DNA of 42,093 nucleotides from the NCBI GenBank assembly GCA_018882935.1, contig VERA01000017.1, positions 1-42,093 on the forward strand. Reading direction: 5' to 3'. The notes below the pieces were generated by a model that was not told the origin of the DNA, did not search any database, and was given only the letters and a program-made list of their open reading frames with translations. The position numbers and the translations under genes are program-made. Of this stretch, positions 24,017-33,366 are shown one piece after another (position 1 is the first letter of the stretch; the number at the start of each line of letters is the position of its first letter). Source of the stretch: Burkholderiaceae bacterium (GTDB taxonomy: Bacteria > Pseudomonadota > Gammaproteobacteria > Burkholderiales > Burkholderiaceae_D).

Positions 24017-24676
24017 ATGATCGTACTGTGTGGGTTTGCGGCGAGTAATTACTACAACAAGGTCAAGCTCGTGCTGCTGGAGAAAGCGATTCCATTTGAA
24101 GAAAAGCTGCAATGGGTCGATCAATCTGCCGAATTGATGGCCAAGTCACCGCTGGGCAAAGTGCCGTATTTCGAGATTGATGGGCATACGCTGTGCGAAT
24201 CGCAGGTGATGGTGGATTATCTCGAATCCGCTTACCCGCAAACACCGCTGCTACCGAAAGACCCATTAGCCGCTGCCAAGGTGCGTGAGCTGATTCAGTT
24301 CATGGAGCTGCATCTGGAGCTGGTGGCGCGCGATTTGTATGGCGAGGCATTTTTTGGTGGTAAAGCAAGCGATGAGCGTAAAGCGCTCGCTTATAAACAA
24401 CTCAAGCGCGGCGCAAAAGCCCTGGCGCAATTGGTCAGCTTTGATCCGTACATCGCGGGAAGCGAATTTGGTTTGGCGGATTGTGCGGCTTTAGTTCATT
24501 TGCCGGTTGTCTCGATGACCAGTAAGACAATTTATGGTGAAGACCTGCTGGCAGAGTATCCGCTGAAAGATTATCTGAAACGCTTGGGTGAGCGACCCAG
24601 CGTGCAAAAGGTCAATGCTGACCGAAAAGAAAATACCGAACTGATGCGGGAGTGGCGCGCGTCACGCAAGACATGA
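24017..24676 (+). CDS. Glutathione S-transferase family protein
   Basis: A 219 aa GST. The N-terminal thioredoxin-like domain reads IVLCGFAASNYYNKVKLVLLE with a probable Ser/Asn active site, then GKVPYFEIDG and the glutathione-binding ESQVMVDYLES. The C-terminal domain includes FGLADCAALVHLPV. The start at 24017 follows GAGGAG by about 8 bases; an upstream in-frame start gives an unrelated extension. It is transcribed divergently from the acyl-CoA operon, and the 89-base gap must carry both promoters. The substrate is unknown. Confidence 0.88.
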   Translation: MIVLCGFAASNYYNKVKLVLLEKAIPFEEKLQWVDQSAELMAKSPLGKVPYFEIDGHTLCESQVMVDYLESAYPQTPLLPKDPLAAAKVRELIQFMELHLELVARDLYGEAFFGGKASDERKALAYKQLKRGAKALAQLVSFDPYIAGSEFGLADCAALVHLPVVSMTSKTIYGEDLLAEYPLKDYLKRLGERPSVQKVNADRKENTELMREWRASRKT

Positions 24677-24694
24677 GTGTCCTCAGGCCATAAA

Positions 24695-24745
24695 TGTCAT
24701 TGAGCCACGAGTATCATTAAGCCACGAGTGTCATTAAGCCGGGAA
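24695..24745. repeat. Three tandem 17-bp repeats
   Basis: Three head-to-tail units at 24695-24711, 24712-24728 and 24729-24745 share T(G/A)TCATT(G/A)AGCC(A/G)(C/G)GA(G/A). They begin 18 bases after the GST stop in a 124-base gap. No coding role is evident. Confidence 0.7.
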
Positions 24746-24800
24746 TCTATTGACGAGTATTGGTTTGAGTCTTTAAGAGTACGATTGAGCTGGTTCTTGC

Positions 24801-25265
24801 TTAGCTAATAGCAAGCGTGTTGTTGGCATGGTGCTCGACCCATTGTTCCGGCGAGATAATGTCGAACAGGCCTAGTTTGCGGGTGCGACGTGCGAGTTTT
24901 AATAGCGCCTTGTCTTTGGAAACCAGATAATCCGCGCGACTACTCGCTGCTAGTTCCAGGAATTTCTGGTCATCCCGGTCTTTGCAAACCGGCAGTTTTA
25001 CGTCGCTAGTTGGCTCAGTGTCGGCCAGCCGAATAAGCCGGTCGAATTCTTCGAGCGCGCCTTGCTTGGCACGATCATCCAGCGCGAAACGGGCATATTC
25101 CAGCACCAGTACCCATTCGTTGCGACAGTCTTCGCGCGTGACGCAGCTGACTTTACCTGCTTCCATGCTTTGCAAGAGTCGATGCCAGCGTGGGTCGCGG
25201 TAGACGAACAAGTCAAGGCAGATATTGGTATCGAGAACCAGTCGCGCGGGTGATTTCGGTATCAT
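24801..25265 (-). CDS. PIN-domain protein (putative toxin-antitoxin nuclease, solitary)
   Basis: A 154 aa PIN-fold protein of the group annotated as putative toxin-antitoxin system toxin component, PIN family. Acidic catalytic residues are visible in RLVLDTNICLDLF (Asp12), CRNEW, and KDRDDQKFLELAASSRADYLVSKDKALL. PIN domains are Mg-dependent RNases. No small antitoxin gene is visible directly upstream (25266-25394) or downstream, so toxin activity is uncertain and it may be a housekeeping or orphan member. Confidence 0.82.
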   Translation of the reverse strand: MIPKSPARLVLDTNICLDLFVYRDPRWHRLLQSMEAGKVSCVTREDCRNEWVLVLEYARFALDDRAKQGALEEFDRLIRLADTEPTSDVKLPVCKDRDDQKFLELAASSRADYLVSKDKALLKLARRTRKLGLFDIISPEQWVEHHANNTLAIS

Positions 25266-25394
25266 TGGTGCGATTATTTACCGGCAATGCCTGAATGTGC
25301 TGCTTTAAACATTTTTATGTAAAAACCGCCTGAAGGCTGTGTATCTGGTCTTCATTGATTTTTTTCTTGCCGGCCTTGGTGCCGCATACGACTT

Positions 25395-26168
25395 ATGCTG
25401 ATTGTTCTTTCGCCCGCAAAAACGCTGGATTTCGAGTCGCCGGTCACGGTAAAAAAAACCACTGAACCTGATTTTATCGCGCACTCGGCCGAGCTGGTTT
25501 CGGCGCTACGCACCATGCCGCCATCGAAAGTTGCCAGCCTGATGAGTATTTCCGATAGCCTTGCGCAGTTAAATGTGGCTCGCTACGCCAGCTGGTCTAA
25601 AAAATTTACACCTGATAATTCACGCCCGGCGATGCTGGCGTTCGATGGTGATGTATACGAAGGATTAGACGCCCGAAGTCTGAAAGCGCGAGAGCTTGAT
25701 TGGGCGCAGAAGCATGTGCGTATTCTGTCTGGTTTATACGGGGTTCTGCGCCCGCTTGATCTAATGCAGCCTTACCGCCTGGAGATGGGCACACGGCTGG
25801 CAACGAAACGTGGCAAGGATTTATATGCCTTTTGGGGTGATCAGATTACCGAGTCATTGAATGCATCGTTGAAACTGGCGAAATCGGAATCGCTGATCAA
25901 CCTCGCGTCGGAGGAGTATTTCAAATCGGTGAAGACCGCGCAGCTTGATCGCCCGGTGATTACGCCGGTGTTTCAGGAGTGGAAGGGCGGTGGTTACAAG
26001 ATTGTGTCATTTTTCGCCAAGCGCGCACGGGGCTTGATGGCGCGTTACGCGATAGAACACAAAATCACGGCACCCGAGCAATTAAAAGATTTCGACAGCG
26101 AGGGTTACCAATTTGATGCGAAGGCTTCAGATATGGCGCGTTGGGTCTTCCGCCGTCGTACTGCATGA
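25395..26168 (+). CDS. yaaA: Peroxide stress protein YaaA
   Basis: A 257 aa member of the YaaA (DUF328/UPF0246) family. In E. coli, YaaA is induced by OxyR and lowers free iron during hydrogen peroxide stress. Diagnostic segments are [16 protein letters not shown] at the start, [33 protein letters not shown] and [13 protein letters not shown]. The length is standard. It is a single gene converging on bamD. No clear OxyR site could be identified in the short upstream gap. Confidence 0.95.
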   Translation: MLIVLSPAKTLDFESPVTVKKTTEPDFIAHSAELVSALRTMPPSKVASLMSISDSLAQLNVARYASWSKKFTPDNSRPAMLAFDGDVYEGLDARSLKARELDWAQKHVRILSGLYGVLRPLDLMQPYRLEMGTRLATKRGKDLYAFWGDQITESLNASLKLAKSESLINLASEEYFKSVKTAQLDRPVITPVFQEWKGGGYKIVSFFAKRARGLMARYAIEHKITAPEQLKDFDSEGYQFDAKASDMARWVFRRRTA

Positions 26169-26261
26169 GGGGTTAGCTTACTGCTTCACTGGTGCCGAAC
26201 CGCTATTAGCTGGCTGCCACTACCGCGCCGGTGTTATCGCGCCGGTACTATCGAGCCGTTC

Positions 26262-27056
26262 TTACCAAACCCGCCACCAGGGCTTTTTAGTGCTGCTGGC
26301 GCTACCGGCATCAGCCTCAGAAAAGTTGAGCTGGTAAACCCGTTCAGCATCATCCCGCAGCTCTTTCATTCCCATGGCCTCATAAGACAGTACCTGGATG
26401 CGCAATGCGCTCTTGGCGGATTCAGATCCAGGGTAGTCGCGAACCACATTTTGCGCACGATTGACTGCCGCGACATAGGCACCACGACGATAGTAGTAGT
26501 TCGCCACATGAACTTCATACTGCGCCATTGCGTCGAGCAGGTAGTTCAAGCGATCGCGCGCATCGGGAACGTACTGACTGTTGGGGTAGCGATCAATCAG
26601 CTGCTTGAAAGCGTCGAATGCCGCGCGAACCGACTTCGGGTCGCGCTCGGTCGGATCTTGTTCGCTGATAAAGTCGAGCAAGCCTTTTTTATCTTTGAAG
26701 TTGGCCAGCCCCCGCAGGTAGTACATGTAGTCAACGTTGGGGTGATTGGGGTGTAAACGTATAAAGCGCTCAATCGCAGCCAGACATTGCGCTTGTTCGT
26801 TTTGTTTGTAGTAGGCGTAGGCAATTTGCATTTGCGCCTGCTGCGCATATGCGCCGAATGGGTAGCGCGATTCGAGCTTCTCGAAGTACTTGATGGACTT
26901 CTCGTAGTTACCGCTTTTCAGCTCGTCTGCGGCCTCAGCGTATAATTTATCTGCCGACCAGTTCTTGGTCTCGTCTGTTTTTTCTCCGAGCGAGGCGCAG
27001 GCAGCAAGTGCCAGTGCGAGGGACAACAGAGCAGTTCTGGAAAGTTGCTTCAGCAT
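26262..27056 (-). CDS. bamD: Outer membrane protein assembly factor BamD
   Basis: BamD is the essential lipoprotein of the BAM complex that inserts beta-barrel proteins into the outer membrane. The 264 aa precursor starts with MLKQLSRTALLSLALALAAC, giving a lipobox Cys near residue 20. TPR-like helices follow: LYAEAADELKSGNYEKSIKY, YPFGAYAQQAQMQIAYAYYK, HPNVDYMYYLRGLANF and RGAYVAAVNRAQNVVRDYPGS. The start at 27056 places the lipobox correctly; the upstream in-frame start at 27089 would add 11 residues before the signal peptide. Divergent rluD starts 45 bases away, an arrangement also known in E. coli. Confidence 0.95.
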   Translation of the reverse strand: MLKQLSRTALLSLALALAACASLGEKTDETKNWSADKLYAEAADELKSGNYEKSIKYFEKLESRYPFGAYAQQAQMQIAYAYYKQNEQAQCLAAIERFIRLHPNHPNVDYMYYLRGLANFKDKKGLLDFISEQDPTERDPKSVRAAFDAFKQLIDRYPNSQYVPDARDRLNYLLDAMAQYEVHVANYYYRRGAYVAAVNRAQNVVRDYPGSESAKSALRIQVLSYEAMGMKELRDDAERVYQLNFSEADAGSASSTKKPWWRVW

Positions 27057-27091
27057 GGAGAAGGTCGGCGGCAGATCGGAAACCAGCAACG

Positions 27092-27097
27092 ATTATA
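27092..27097 (-). promoter_or_regulatory. Possible -10 element of bamD
   Basis: TATAAT on the minus strand lies about 36 bases upstream of the bamD start, in the short gap to divergent rluD. The matching -35 would fall inside the first rluD codons, where only a weak TTGGGG is seen. Confidence 0.4.
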
Positions 27098-27101
27098 GCC
27101 G

Positions 27102-28154
27102 ATGAACTCTCCCCCCAATCCAGACATTTTCCCTCACGACAGCGACGCGATCAGCTCTGATGGCGCGGCCTTGTTCGACGACGCTGATGATAGCGAGGGA
27201 TTAGTCGATAGCGCTGATGATCTTGCACCTATCGCAATCACTCTCGATGCGCGCAGCTGTGGTGTGCGGCTTGACAAAGTACTGGCATCACACCTACCGC
27301 AATACTCGCGCGCCCGATTACAGCAATGGATCGATAGCGGTCATGTACTGGTCGATGGCAAGCTAGCCAAAGCAAAATCAACCATGTTGGGCGACGAAAC
27401 CGTGACGCTGCAGCCGCAGCCGGCGGTCAGCGATTTTGCCTTTCAGGCAGAGCCGATTGCGCTCGATGTGGTGCATGAGGACGACAGCATTGCAGTCATC
27501 AACAAGCCCGTTGGCTTGGTAGTTCATCCTGCCGCGGGCAATTGGCATGGCACGCTGCTAAATGGGTTGCTGCATCGCTGGCCGCAGCTGTCGGGTGTGC
27601 CGCGTGCGGGTATCGTGCATCGGCTTGACAAAGATACCAGCGGCCTGCTGGTGGTTGCCAAAACATTGTCAGCGCAAACCGATCTGGTTCGGCAGCTGCA
27701 AGAGCGCAGTATGGGTCGCGAGTATCTCGCGCTGGTATGGGGTCAGCCGATTTCCAGCGGCCGGATTGAGGCTGCGATTGCGCGTCACTCGCGTGATCGG
27801 ACCCGCATGGCTGTCAGCAAATCGCCGCTCGCCAAAGTCGCCATCACGCATTACACGCGGGTGATGAACGGCACCCTGGAGGGTAAACCGGTTGCGCTAC
27901 TACGTTGCCGGCTTGAGACGGGTCGAACCCATCAGATTCGCGTGCACCTGCAGTCGATTGGTTTTCCGCTGGTGGGCGATAGCGTTTACGGCAAACAGCA
28001 CCTGGCCTCGATTTTCTCGCGCCAGGCCTTGCACGCCGAGCGGCTCTCATTGCGGCATCCCGCCCAGCGCGAACACGCTGAATGGAGCGCGGCCTTGCCC
28101 AGCGATATGGCGCAATTACTGGTTCGCGCAGGCATTGATTCACCGGTGGCGTGA
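27102..28154 (+). CDS. rluD: 23S rRNA pseudouridine synthase RluD
   Basis: RluD makes pseudouridines 1911, 1915 and 1917 in helix 69 of 23S rRNA. The 350 aa protein has an acidic N-terminal extension of about 45 residues, then an S4-like RNA-binding domain (RLDKVLASHLPQYSRARLQQ) and the catalytic domain with GIVHRLDKDTSGLLVVAKT, whose Asp is the nucleophile, and LETGRTHQIRVHLQSIG. It is coupled to pgeF by a one-base TGATG overlap. The acidic extension is longer than in E. coli RluD, but similar tails occur in betaproteobacteria. Confidence 0.94.
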   Translation: MNSPPNPDIFPHDSDAISSDGAALFDDADDSEGLVDSADDLAPIAITLDARSCGVRLDKVLASHLPQYSRARLQQWIDSGHVLVDGKLAKAKSTMLGDETVTLQPQPAVSDFAFQAEPIALDVVHEDDSIAVINKPVGLVVHPAAGNWHGTLLNGLLHRWPQLSGVPRAGIVHRLDKDTSGLLVVAKTLSAQTDLVRQLQERSMGREYLALVWGQPISSGRIEAAIARHSRDRTRMAVSKSPLAKVAITHYTRVMNGTLEGKPVALLRCRLETGRTHQIRVHLQSIGFPLVGDSVYGKQHLASIFSRQALHAERLSLRHPAQREHAEWSAALPSDMAQLLVRAGIDSPVA

Positions 28155-28912
28155 TGTCATTGCCAACGGTTGCTATCGACTGGCCTGATTTGCCAACGAC
28201 GGTGGCGGTGCTGTCGACCACGCGCCAAGGCGGAGTGAGTCGTGCCCCCTACGACGATGGCGCAGGTAGCGGTGGGCTGAACCTCGGGACTCATGTCGGC
28301 GATGCGGCGGATGTGGTTGCACGCAACCGCGCGCTGCTTCGGCAGCAACTGCCCTCGGAACCGATCTGGCTTTCGCAGGTGCACGGTACTCGCGTGATCC
28401 ATGCTGATAGGAATCCGACATTCATCGAGGCAGACGCCTGCGTCACGATGCAAGCCGAGCAGGTGTGCACCATCATGACGGCCGACTGCATGCCAGTGCT
28501 GCTGGCAGATAGCCGTGCCCGGGTGGTCGGTGCCGCGCATGCCGGTTGGCGCGGGCTGGCTGACGGCGTATTGCAAGCTACCGTGAACGCCATGCGCGAG
28601 CGCGGTGCAGATCACATCGTTGCCTGGCTGGGGCCGGGCATCGGCCCACAAGCGTTCGAGGTTGGTCAGGATGTGCAGCAGGCGTTTGCGTCTTGGAAGA
28701 CCGAGTACCCAGCCTTCAAGGCACTTGATTCCGCACCGGGCAAGTTTCTCGCTGATTTGCCGGCGCTTGCCAAGGTCGCACTTGCCAGCGTAGGCGTCAC
28801 CAGCGTGGCGGGCGGTGAGCACTGCACAGTCAGCGATCCGGCACGCTTTTACTCTTTTCGGCGTGACCGCACCACCGGCCGCATGGCCAGCATGATCTGG
28901 ATTAAGCGCTAG
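28154..28912 (+). CDS. pgeF: Peptidoglycan editing factor PgeF (YfiH, multicopper-like fold)
   Basis: A 252 aa protein of the YfiH/DUF152 family. E. coli PgeF keeps peptidoglycan composition correct by removing wrongly incorporated muropeptide precursors; related proteins also have purine nucleoside phosphorylase activity. Family residues include QVHGTRV, MTADCMPVLLAD, GAAHAGWRGLADGVL and GEHCTVSDPARFYSFRRD with the metal-binding Cys and His. The start is ATG 28154, overlapping the rluD stop; GTG 28151 is an alternative that adds one residue. Its stop overlaps tail-to-tail with 28909-29151 at a CTAG palindrome. Confidence 0.94.
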   Translation: MSLPTVAIDWPDLPTTVAVLSTTRQGGVSRAPYDDGAGSGGLNLGTHVGDAADVVARNRALLRQQLPSEPIWLSQVHGTRVIHADRNPTFIEADACVTMQAEQVCTIMTADCMPVLLADSRARVVGAAHAGWRGLADGVLQATVNAMRERGADHIVAWLGPGIGPQAFEVGQDVQQAFASWKTEYPAFKALDSAPGKFLADLPALAKVALASVGVTSVAGGEHCTVSDPARFYSFRRDRTTGRMASMIWIKR

Positions 28913-29151
28913 TTGATCTTGTTGGTGTCGTGCTTGGGTTCTTGCTGCGCCAGATTTTGCTGTTCTTGCATCATTTGCAGTCGCGCTTGCTCGTTGCGTC
29001 TTCTGCGCTGAGGACTACCGGCCACGTAGACAATAATCAGCGTCGGCAACACGCCATACAAGAAAAACGTCATAATGCCGGCCACCACCGTTTCCTCGGT
29101 GATTGCCATCATCAGCGTCACGTAAATCCAACCCACTGCAGCGATATGCAC
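28909..29151 (-). CDS. Small membrane protein of unknown function
   Basis: An 80 aa protein with two hydrophobic helices (AAVGWIYVTLMMAI and GIMTFFLYGVLPTLIIVYVA) followed by a basic and glutamine-rich cytoplasmic tail (SPQRRRRNEQARLQMMQEQQ). Short proteins of this shape are common beside pgeF and phaC in betaproteobacteria. No function can be assigned. It is convergent with pgeF, sharing the CTAG stop overlap, and divergent from phaC. Confidence 0.68.
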   Translation of the reverse strand: MHIAAVGWIYVTLMMAITEETVVAGIMTFFLYGVLPTLIIVYVAGSPQRRRRNEQARLQMMQEQQNLAQQEPKHDTNKIN

Positions 29152-29239
29152 GGCGCGCCTGCTCTATGTAATCTTAGCGCGCATCCTAGCACCGACCCAT
29201 ACGGTCTGCAGTGTACGTTCGTCAGAGTAGCCAAAGCGC

Positions 29240-31000
29240 ATGAATAACTCATATCCAAACGCAGCACAGCAAGCAGCTGCTCAGCAGTGGCTTGCGCAAA
29301 TGTCTGACCCCAAGCAGTGGCAGTCCCTATTCAATCTCATGCAGGCAGGGATGCCGGCGATGGCATCGATGCCGGCCATGCCGAATTTGCCGGCAGTACC
29401 ACCAATGACTCCGATAAACGCGGTTGTGCCGCCTGAAAAGCTGGCGCAACTGCAAACAGATTACACGCAAGAGTTATCGACACTCTGGACAGCCTTTGTC
29501 GCACAACGCTCGCCGGCGATTCAAGATCGTCGGTTTGCTGATCCAGCCTGGCACCATAACCCGCTGCATTCGTTCAATGCGGCGGTGTATCTGCTGAATG
29601 CACGCTACCTCAACGCGCTGGCAGAAGCTGTCGATACCGATGAAAAAACCAAACGCAAAATACGCTTCGCGACACAGCAAACGATAGATGCGCTATCGCC
29701 GAAAAATTTTTTGGCAACGAACCCCGAGGCGCAGCAGAAGCTGGTGGAATCGAAAGGCGAAAGTCTGACGCGTGGCATCATGCACATGCTGGCCGATATG
29801 GGTAAAGGCCATATCTCGCAGACCGATGAAACCGCGTTTGAAGTCGGTCGTAACGTCGCTACCACTGAGGGTGCGGTGGTATTCGAAAATGAAGTGATGC
29901 AGCTGCTGCAGTACCGACCACTGACCAAGGAAGTGCATGAGCGTCCGCTGTTGTTCGTGCCGCCTTGCATCAACAAATACTACATTCTCGATCTGCAACC
30001 GGATAACTCGGTTATTCGTTATGCAGTAGAGCAGGGGCATACCGTGTTTGTAGTGTCGTGGGTCAATCCGGATGCCGCGCTTGGGCATTTGGGCTGGGAC
30101 GATTACATCGAACACGGGCCAATCCGCGCGATGGAAGTCGCGCTCGACATCAGCGGCGCAAAACAGCTCAACGTACTCGGCTTCTGTGTTGGCGGCACGA
30201 TTGTCGCAACCGCGCTTGCGGCCTTGGCCGCGCGTGGCAAGCACCCGGCCTCAAGCCTGACGCTACTCACCACCATGCTCGATTTCACTGATGTGGGCGT
30301 GATTGATGTGTTCGTCGACGAGCAGCAGGTCGCGCAGCGTGAGCAATCCATTGCGAAAGGCGGCTTGATGCCCGGTCGCGATTTTGCGGCAACGTTTTCC
30401 AGTTTGCGCCCGAATGACCTGGTCTGGAATTATGTCGAGAATAATTATCTGAAAGGCGAGGAGCCGCCTGCGTTTGATCTGTTGTACTGGAACTCGGACA
30501 GCACGAATTTACCGGGGCCGATGTTCTGCTATTACTTGCGCCACATGTACTTGCAAAACGAGTTACGCAAGCCGGGTAAGTTGCGCGTCAGTGGCGACCC
30601 CGTAGATCTCAGCAAGCTAAAGCTACCCGCGTTTTTATATGCCTCGCGTGAAGACCATATCGTGCCGTGGGGCAGTGCCTATGCCACAACCGATCTGATC
30701 AACAAAGGCAAGCGCGGCAACAATCGCTTTGTCCTCGGCGCGTCGGGTCATATCGCCGGCGTGATCAATCCACCTGCCAAGAAAAAGCGCAGCTACTGGG
30801 TTAATCAGTCGCTGCCGCCCGATGCCGACGCGTGGTTTGCGGGTGCAACTGAGCACCCGGGCAGCTGGTGGCCGGAGTGGGCCGCTTTTTTGGAGGAGAA
30901 CGCCGGCCCGATGCGTAAAGCGCCTGCCAAGTACGGCAATGCGCGACACAAGCCAATTGAGGCCGCGCCTGGTCGCTACGTGAAGGCCAAGGCAGCATAG
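29240..31000 (+). CDS. phaC: Class I poly(3-hydroxyalkanoate) synthase PhaC
   Basis: PhaC polymerises (R)-3-hydroxyacyl-CoA into storage polyester on the granule surface. The 586 aa length fits class I enzymes. The catalytic Cys is Cys316 in the lipase-like box GFCVGGT, with the Asp in ASREDHIVPW and the His in GASGHIAGVINPP. The N-terminal domain, including a Pro/Met/Ala-rich stretch (MPAMASMPAMPNLPAVPP), is typical of this class. phaA and phaB are not beside it; phaR follows after a gap of about 220 bases. Confidence 0.96.
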   Translation: MNNSYPNAAQQAAAQQWLAQMSDPKQWQSLFNLMQAGMPAMASMPAMPNLPAVPPMTPINAVVPPEKLAQLQTDYTQELSTLWTAFVAQRSPAIQDRRFADPAWHHNPLHSFNAAVYLLNARYLNALAEAVDTDEKTKRKIRFATQQTIDALSPKNFLATNPEAQQKLVESKGESLTRGIMHMLADMGKGHISQTDETAFEVGRNVATTEGAVVFENEVMQLLQYRPLTKEVHERPLLFVPPCINKYYILDLQPDNSVIRYAVEQGHTVFVVSWVNPDAALGHLGWDDYIEHGPIRAMEVALDISGAKQLNVLGFCVGGTIVATALAALAARGKHPASSLTLLTTMLDFTDVGVIDVFVDEQQVAQREQSIAKGGLMPGRDFAATFSSLRPNDLVWNYVENNYLKGEEPPAFDLLYWNSDSTNLPGPMFCYYLRHMYLQNELRKPGKLRVSGDPVDLSKLKLPAFLYASREDHIVPWGSAYATTDLINKGKRGNNRFVLGASGHIAGVINPPAKKKRSYWVNQSLPPDADAWFAGATEHPGSWWPEWAAFLEENAGPMRKAPAKYGNARHKPIEAAPGRYVKAKAA

Positions 31001-31134
31001 TTTTTGGGCCAGGTTGGCGAATCTCTTGTCACATTGATAGTATGCCGGCGCTTGATCGTCTCGGCGGTACGCAGTGCGATGCAAAATAGTCGTAATACCG
31101 CCGCTGCTAGCCGACAACTATTTGATTTTCGAGA

Positions 31135-31140
31135 CTATAA
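31135..31140 (+). promoter_or_regulatory. Possible -10 element upstream of phaR
   Basis: ACTATAATCGG contains a consensus TATAAT in the phaC-phaR gap, about 80 bases before the phaR start. The -35 region (GACAAC at a 17-base spacing) is a poor match, so this promoter is only suggested. Confidence 0.3.
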
Positions 31141-31221
31141 TCGGCTCGGAGACACGGGCGGTAGCCCGTCATTTCAACAAGATCGCAGGTAATCATTGCG
31201 ACGCAAAAGAGTGGACACCTC

Positions 31222-31803
31222 ATGAATAGCGCAAAAAAATCGGCCGAGCGCCTGATTAAGAAGTACCCGAATCGCCGTTTGTATGACACCCAGACCAGTT
31301 CCTACATCACCCTTGCTGACGTCAAGCAGCTGGTACTTGCTAATGAGACATTCCTCGTTGTCGATGCCAAGACCGAAGAAGACCTGACCCGCAGTATTCT
31401 GCTGCAGATCATTTTGGAGGAAGAGTCCAACGGCCAGCCGATGTTTTCCAGCTCTGCCTTGTCGCAAATTATTCGCTACTACGGCCATGCGATGCAGGGC
31501 ATGATGGGCTCGTATCTGGAAAAAAATATCCAGGTATTCATCGATATTCAAAACAAAATGGCAGAGAACTCGAAGGGCTTGATTGATGAAAAAGCCTTCA
31601 GCCCTGAAATGTGGACGCAGTTCATGAGCGTGCAGGCGCCAATGATGCAGGGCATGATGAGCAACTACATCGAGCAGAGCAAGAGCCTGTTCATGCAGAT
31701 GCAAGAGCAAATGCAAAGTCAGGCAAAGAATGTATTCGTCGGCTTCCCGTTCCCTGCCATGAACGGTAACGGCTCCCGTCCACCGGAGGCTGAACAAGCT
31801 TGA
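31222..31803 (+). CDS. phaR: Polyhydroxyalkanoate synthesis repressor PhaR
   Basis: PhaR binds PHA granules and DNA and represses phasin genes and its own gene until granules form. The 193 aa protein has the conserved N-terminal DNA-binding domain (KKYPNRRLYDTQTSSYITLA, about residues 13-32) and the PHB accumulation regulatory repeats (ILLQIILEEESNGQPMFSS and IIRYYGHAMQGMMGSYLE). The C-terminus is Met/Gln-rich. A terminator follows at 31831-31857. Confidence 0.95.
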   Translation: MNSAKKSAERLIKKYPNRRLYDTQTSSYITLADVKQLVLANETFLVVDAKTEEDLTRSILLQIILEEESNGQPMFSSSALSQIIRYYGHAMQGMMGSYLEKNIQVFIDIQNKMAENSKGLIDEKAFSPEMWTQFMSVQAPMMQGMMSNYIEQSKSLFMQMQEQMQSQAKNVFVGFPFPAMNGNGSRPPEAEQA

Positions 31804-31830
31804 TCGTCATCGTTCTGAATGCACCAACAC

Positions 31831-31857
31831 AAGCCGGCACATGTTGCCGGCTTTTTT
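31831..31857 (+). terminator. Rho-independent terminator of phaR
   Basis: A perfect 9-bp stem AAGCCGGCA / TGCCGGCTT (31831-31839 with 31845-31853) with a short CATGT loop continues into TTTTTT. It lies 27 bases after the phaR stop. Confidence 0.88.
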
Positions 31858-31988
31858 AAAGCAGCGGGTTTCTCGATGAAGCGGAACCCGCCCTGATCTG
31901 GAGTATGTGATGCGCTGGATCAGCACTTATCACGATTAAGCAATACCTATCACGCCCTATTCGTCATTCACGCGATCACTCCTCCAAC

Positions 31989-33353
31989 ATGTCATCAACA
32001 TCTGCAGCTGCTCCCAAAGTGGGTTTCGTCTCACTCGGTTGCCCCAAGGCCTTAACCGATTCCGAGCAAATCCTGACGCAGCTACGCGCTGAGGGTTACG
32101 AAACGGCCAAGTCGTACGATGGTGCGGATTTGGTGATCGTGAATACCTGCGGCTTCATTGATGCGGCGGTACAAGAATCACTCGACGCAATCGGTGAAGC
32201 GCTGAATGAAAACGGCAAGGTGATTGTTACCGGCTGCTTGGGCAGCAAGAAAGATGCATCGGGTGATGAAATCGTGCGCAAGGTGCACCCCAAAGTACTC
32301 GCGGTCACCGGTCCGCATGCGCTGGGCGAGGTAATGGACGCGGTGCATAGCCATTTACCCAAGCCGCATGAGCCGTTTCTGGATTTGGTGCCACCGCAAG
32401 GCGTCAAGCTCACCCCGAAGCATTATGCGTATCTGAAAATTTCAGAGGGCTGTAACCATCGTTGCAGCTTTTGCATTATTCCATCGATGCGTGGTGACTT
32501 GGTATCGCGTCCGGTCGCGGATGTGATGCTCGAGGCAGAAAATCTGTTCAAGGCGGGTGTCAAAGAACTGCTGGTCATTTCGCAAGACACCAGCGCCTAT
32601 GGCGTCGATATCAAATTCCGCACCGGCTTCTGGAATGGTAAGCCGATGCGTACCCACATGACTGACCTGACCCGCGCGCTGGGTGAGCTCGCGCAGGAAT
32701 ACGATGCCTGGGTGCGGCTGCACTATGTTTACCCCTACCCGCATGTCGATGAGGTGATTCCATTGATGACGGGTGGGCATGTGCTGCCCTACCTGGATGT
32801 GCCGCTGCAGCATGCGCACCCGGATGTATTGAAACGCATGAAGCGTCCCGCCAGTGGTGAAAAAAATATCGAGCGAATCCGCGCCTGGCGCGCGCTTTGC
32901 CCCGACATCACAATACGGTCAACATTTATCGCCGGCTTCCCCGGAGAGACTGAAGAAGAATTTAATTACTTGCTCGACTTCCTGCGTGAAGCAAAAATTG
33001 ATCGCTTGGGTTGCTTCGCTTACTCGCCGGTGGAGGGTGCCGCCGCTAATGCACTCGATAACCCTGTGCCCGATGAAGTGCGCGAAGAGCGTCGCGGGCG
33101 AGTGATGCAGCTGCAAGAAGCAATCTCGCGCGAGCGCTTGCAAGCAAAAGTTGGCAAGACCTTGCGCGTATTGATTGATGCTGTGGATCGTAATGGCGCC
33201 ACTGCTCGTTCATCGGCAGATGCCCCCGAGATTGATGGTGTGGTGTATGTGAAGTTACCGTTCGAGCCGGGCCGGGAGCTCACGGTCGGTAGTTTTGTCG
33301 ATGTCACCATCACCGCAGCGGATGCCCACGATCTGTGGGCGCGGGTAGATTGA
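31989..33353 (+). CDS. rimO: Ribosomal protein uS12 methylthiotransferase RimO
   Basis: RimO is a radical-SAM enzyme that adds a methylthio group to the conserved Asp of ribosomal protein S12. The 454 aa protein has an N-terminal UPF0004 domain with three cluster Cys (SLGCPK, VNTCGF, VTGCLG). The radical-SAM motif CNHRCSFC is near residue 155, followed by [12 protein letters not shown], and a C-terminal TRAM domain. It is separated from metC by only 13 bases, so the two may be co-transcribed. Confidence 0.96.
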   Translation: MSSTSAAAPKVGFVSLGCPKALTDSEQILTQLRAEGYETAKSYDGADLVIVNTCGFIDAAVQESLDAIGEALNENGKVIVTGCLGSKKDASGDEIVRKVHPKVLAVTGPHALGEVMDAVHSHLPKPHEPFLDLVPPQGVKLTPKHYAYLKISEGCNHRCSFCIIPSMRGDLVSRPVADVMLEAENLFKAGVKELLVISQDTSAYGVDIKFRTGFWNGKPMRTHMTDLTRALGELAQEYDAWVRLHYVYPYPHVDEVIPLMTGGHVLPYLDVPLQHAHPDVLKRMKRPASGEKNIERIRAWRALCPDITIRSTFIAGFPGETEEEFNYLLDFLREAKIDRLGCFAYSPVEGAAANALDNPVPDEVREERRGRVMQLQEAISRERLQAKVGKTLRVLIDAVDRNGATARSSADAPEIDGVVYVKLPFEPGRELTVGSFVDVTITAADAHDLWARVD

Positions 33354-33366
33354 GCTTAGGTGAGCC

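Noticed and set aside
26222-26260. CGCGCCGGT repeats between yaaA and bamD
   Set aside because: They are short imperfect repeats without a stable hairpin or T-tract; this is too weak for a terminator or repeat call.
31174-31797. 207-codon minus-strand open frame
   Set aside because: It is antisense to phaR, which has unmistakable family motifs; the frame is open only because of codon composition.
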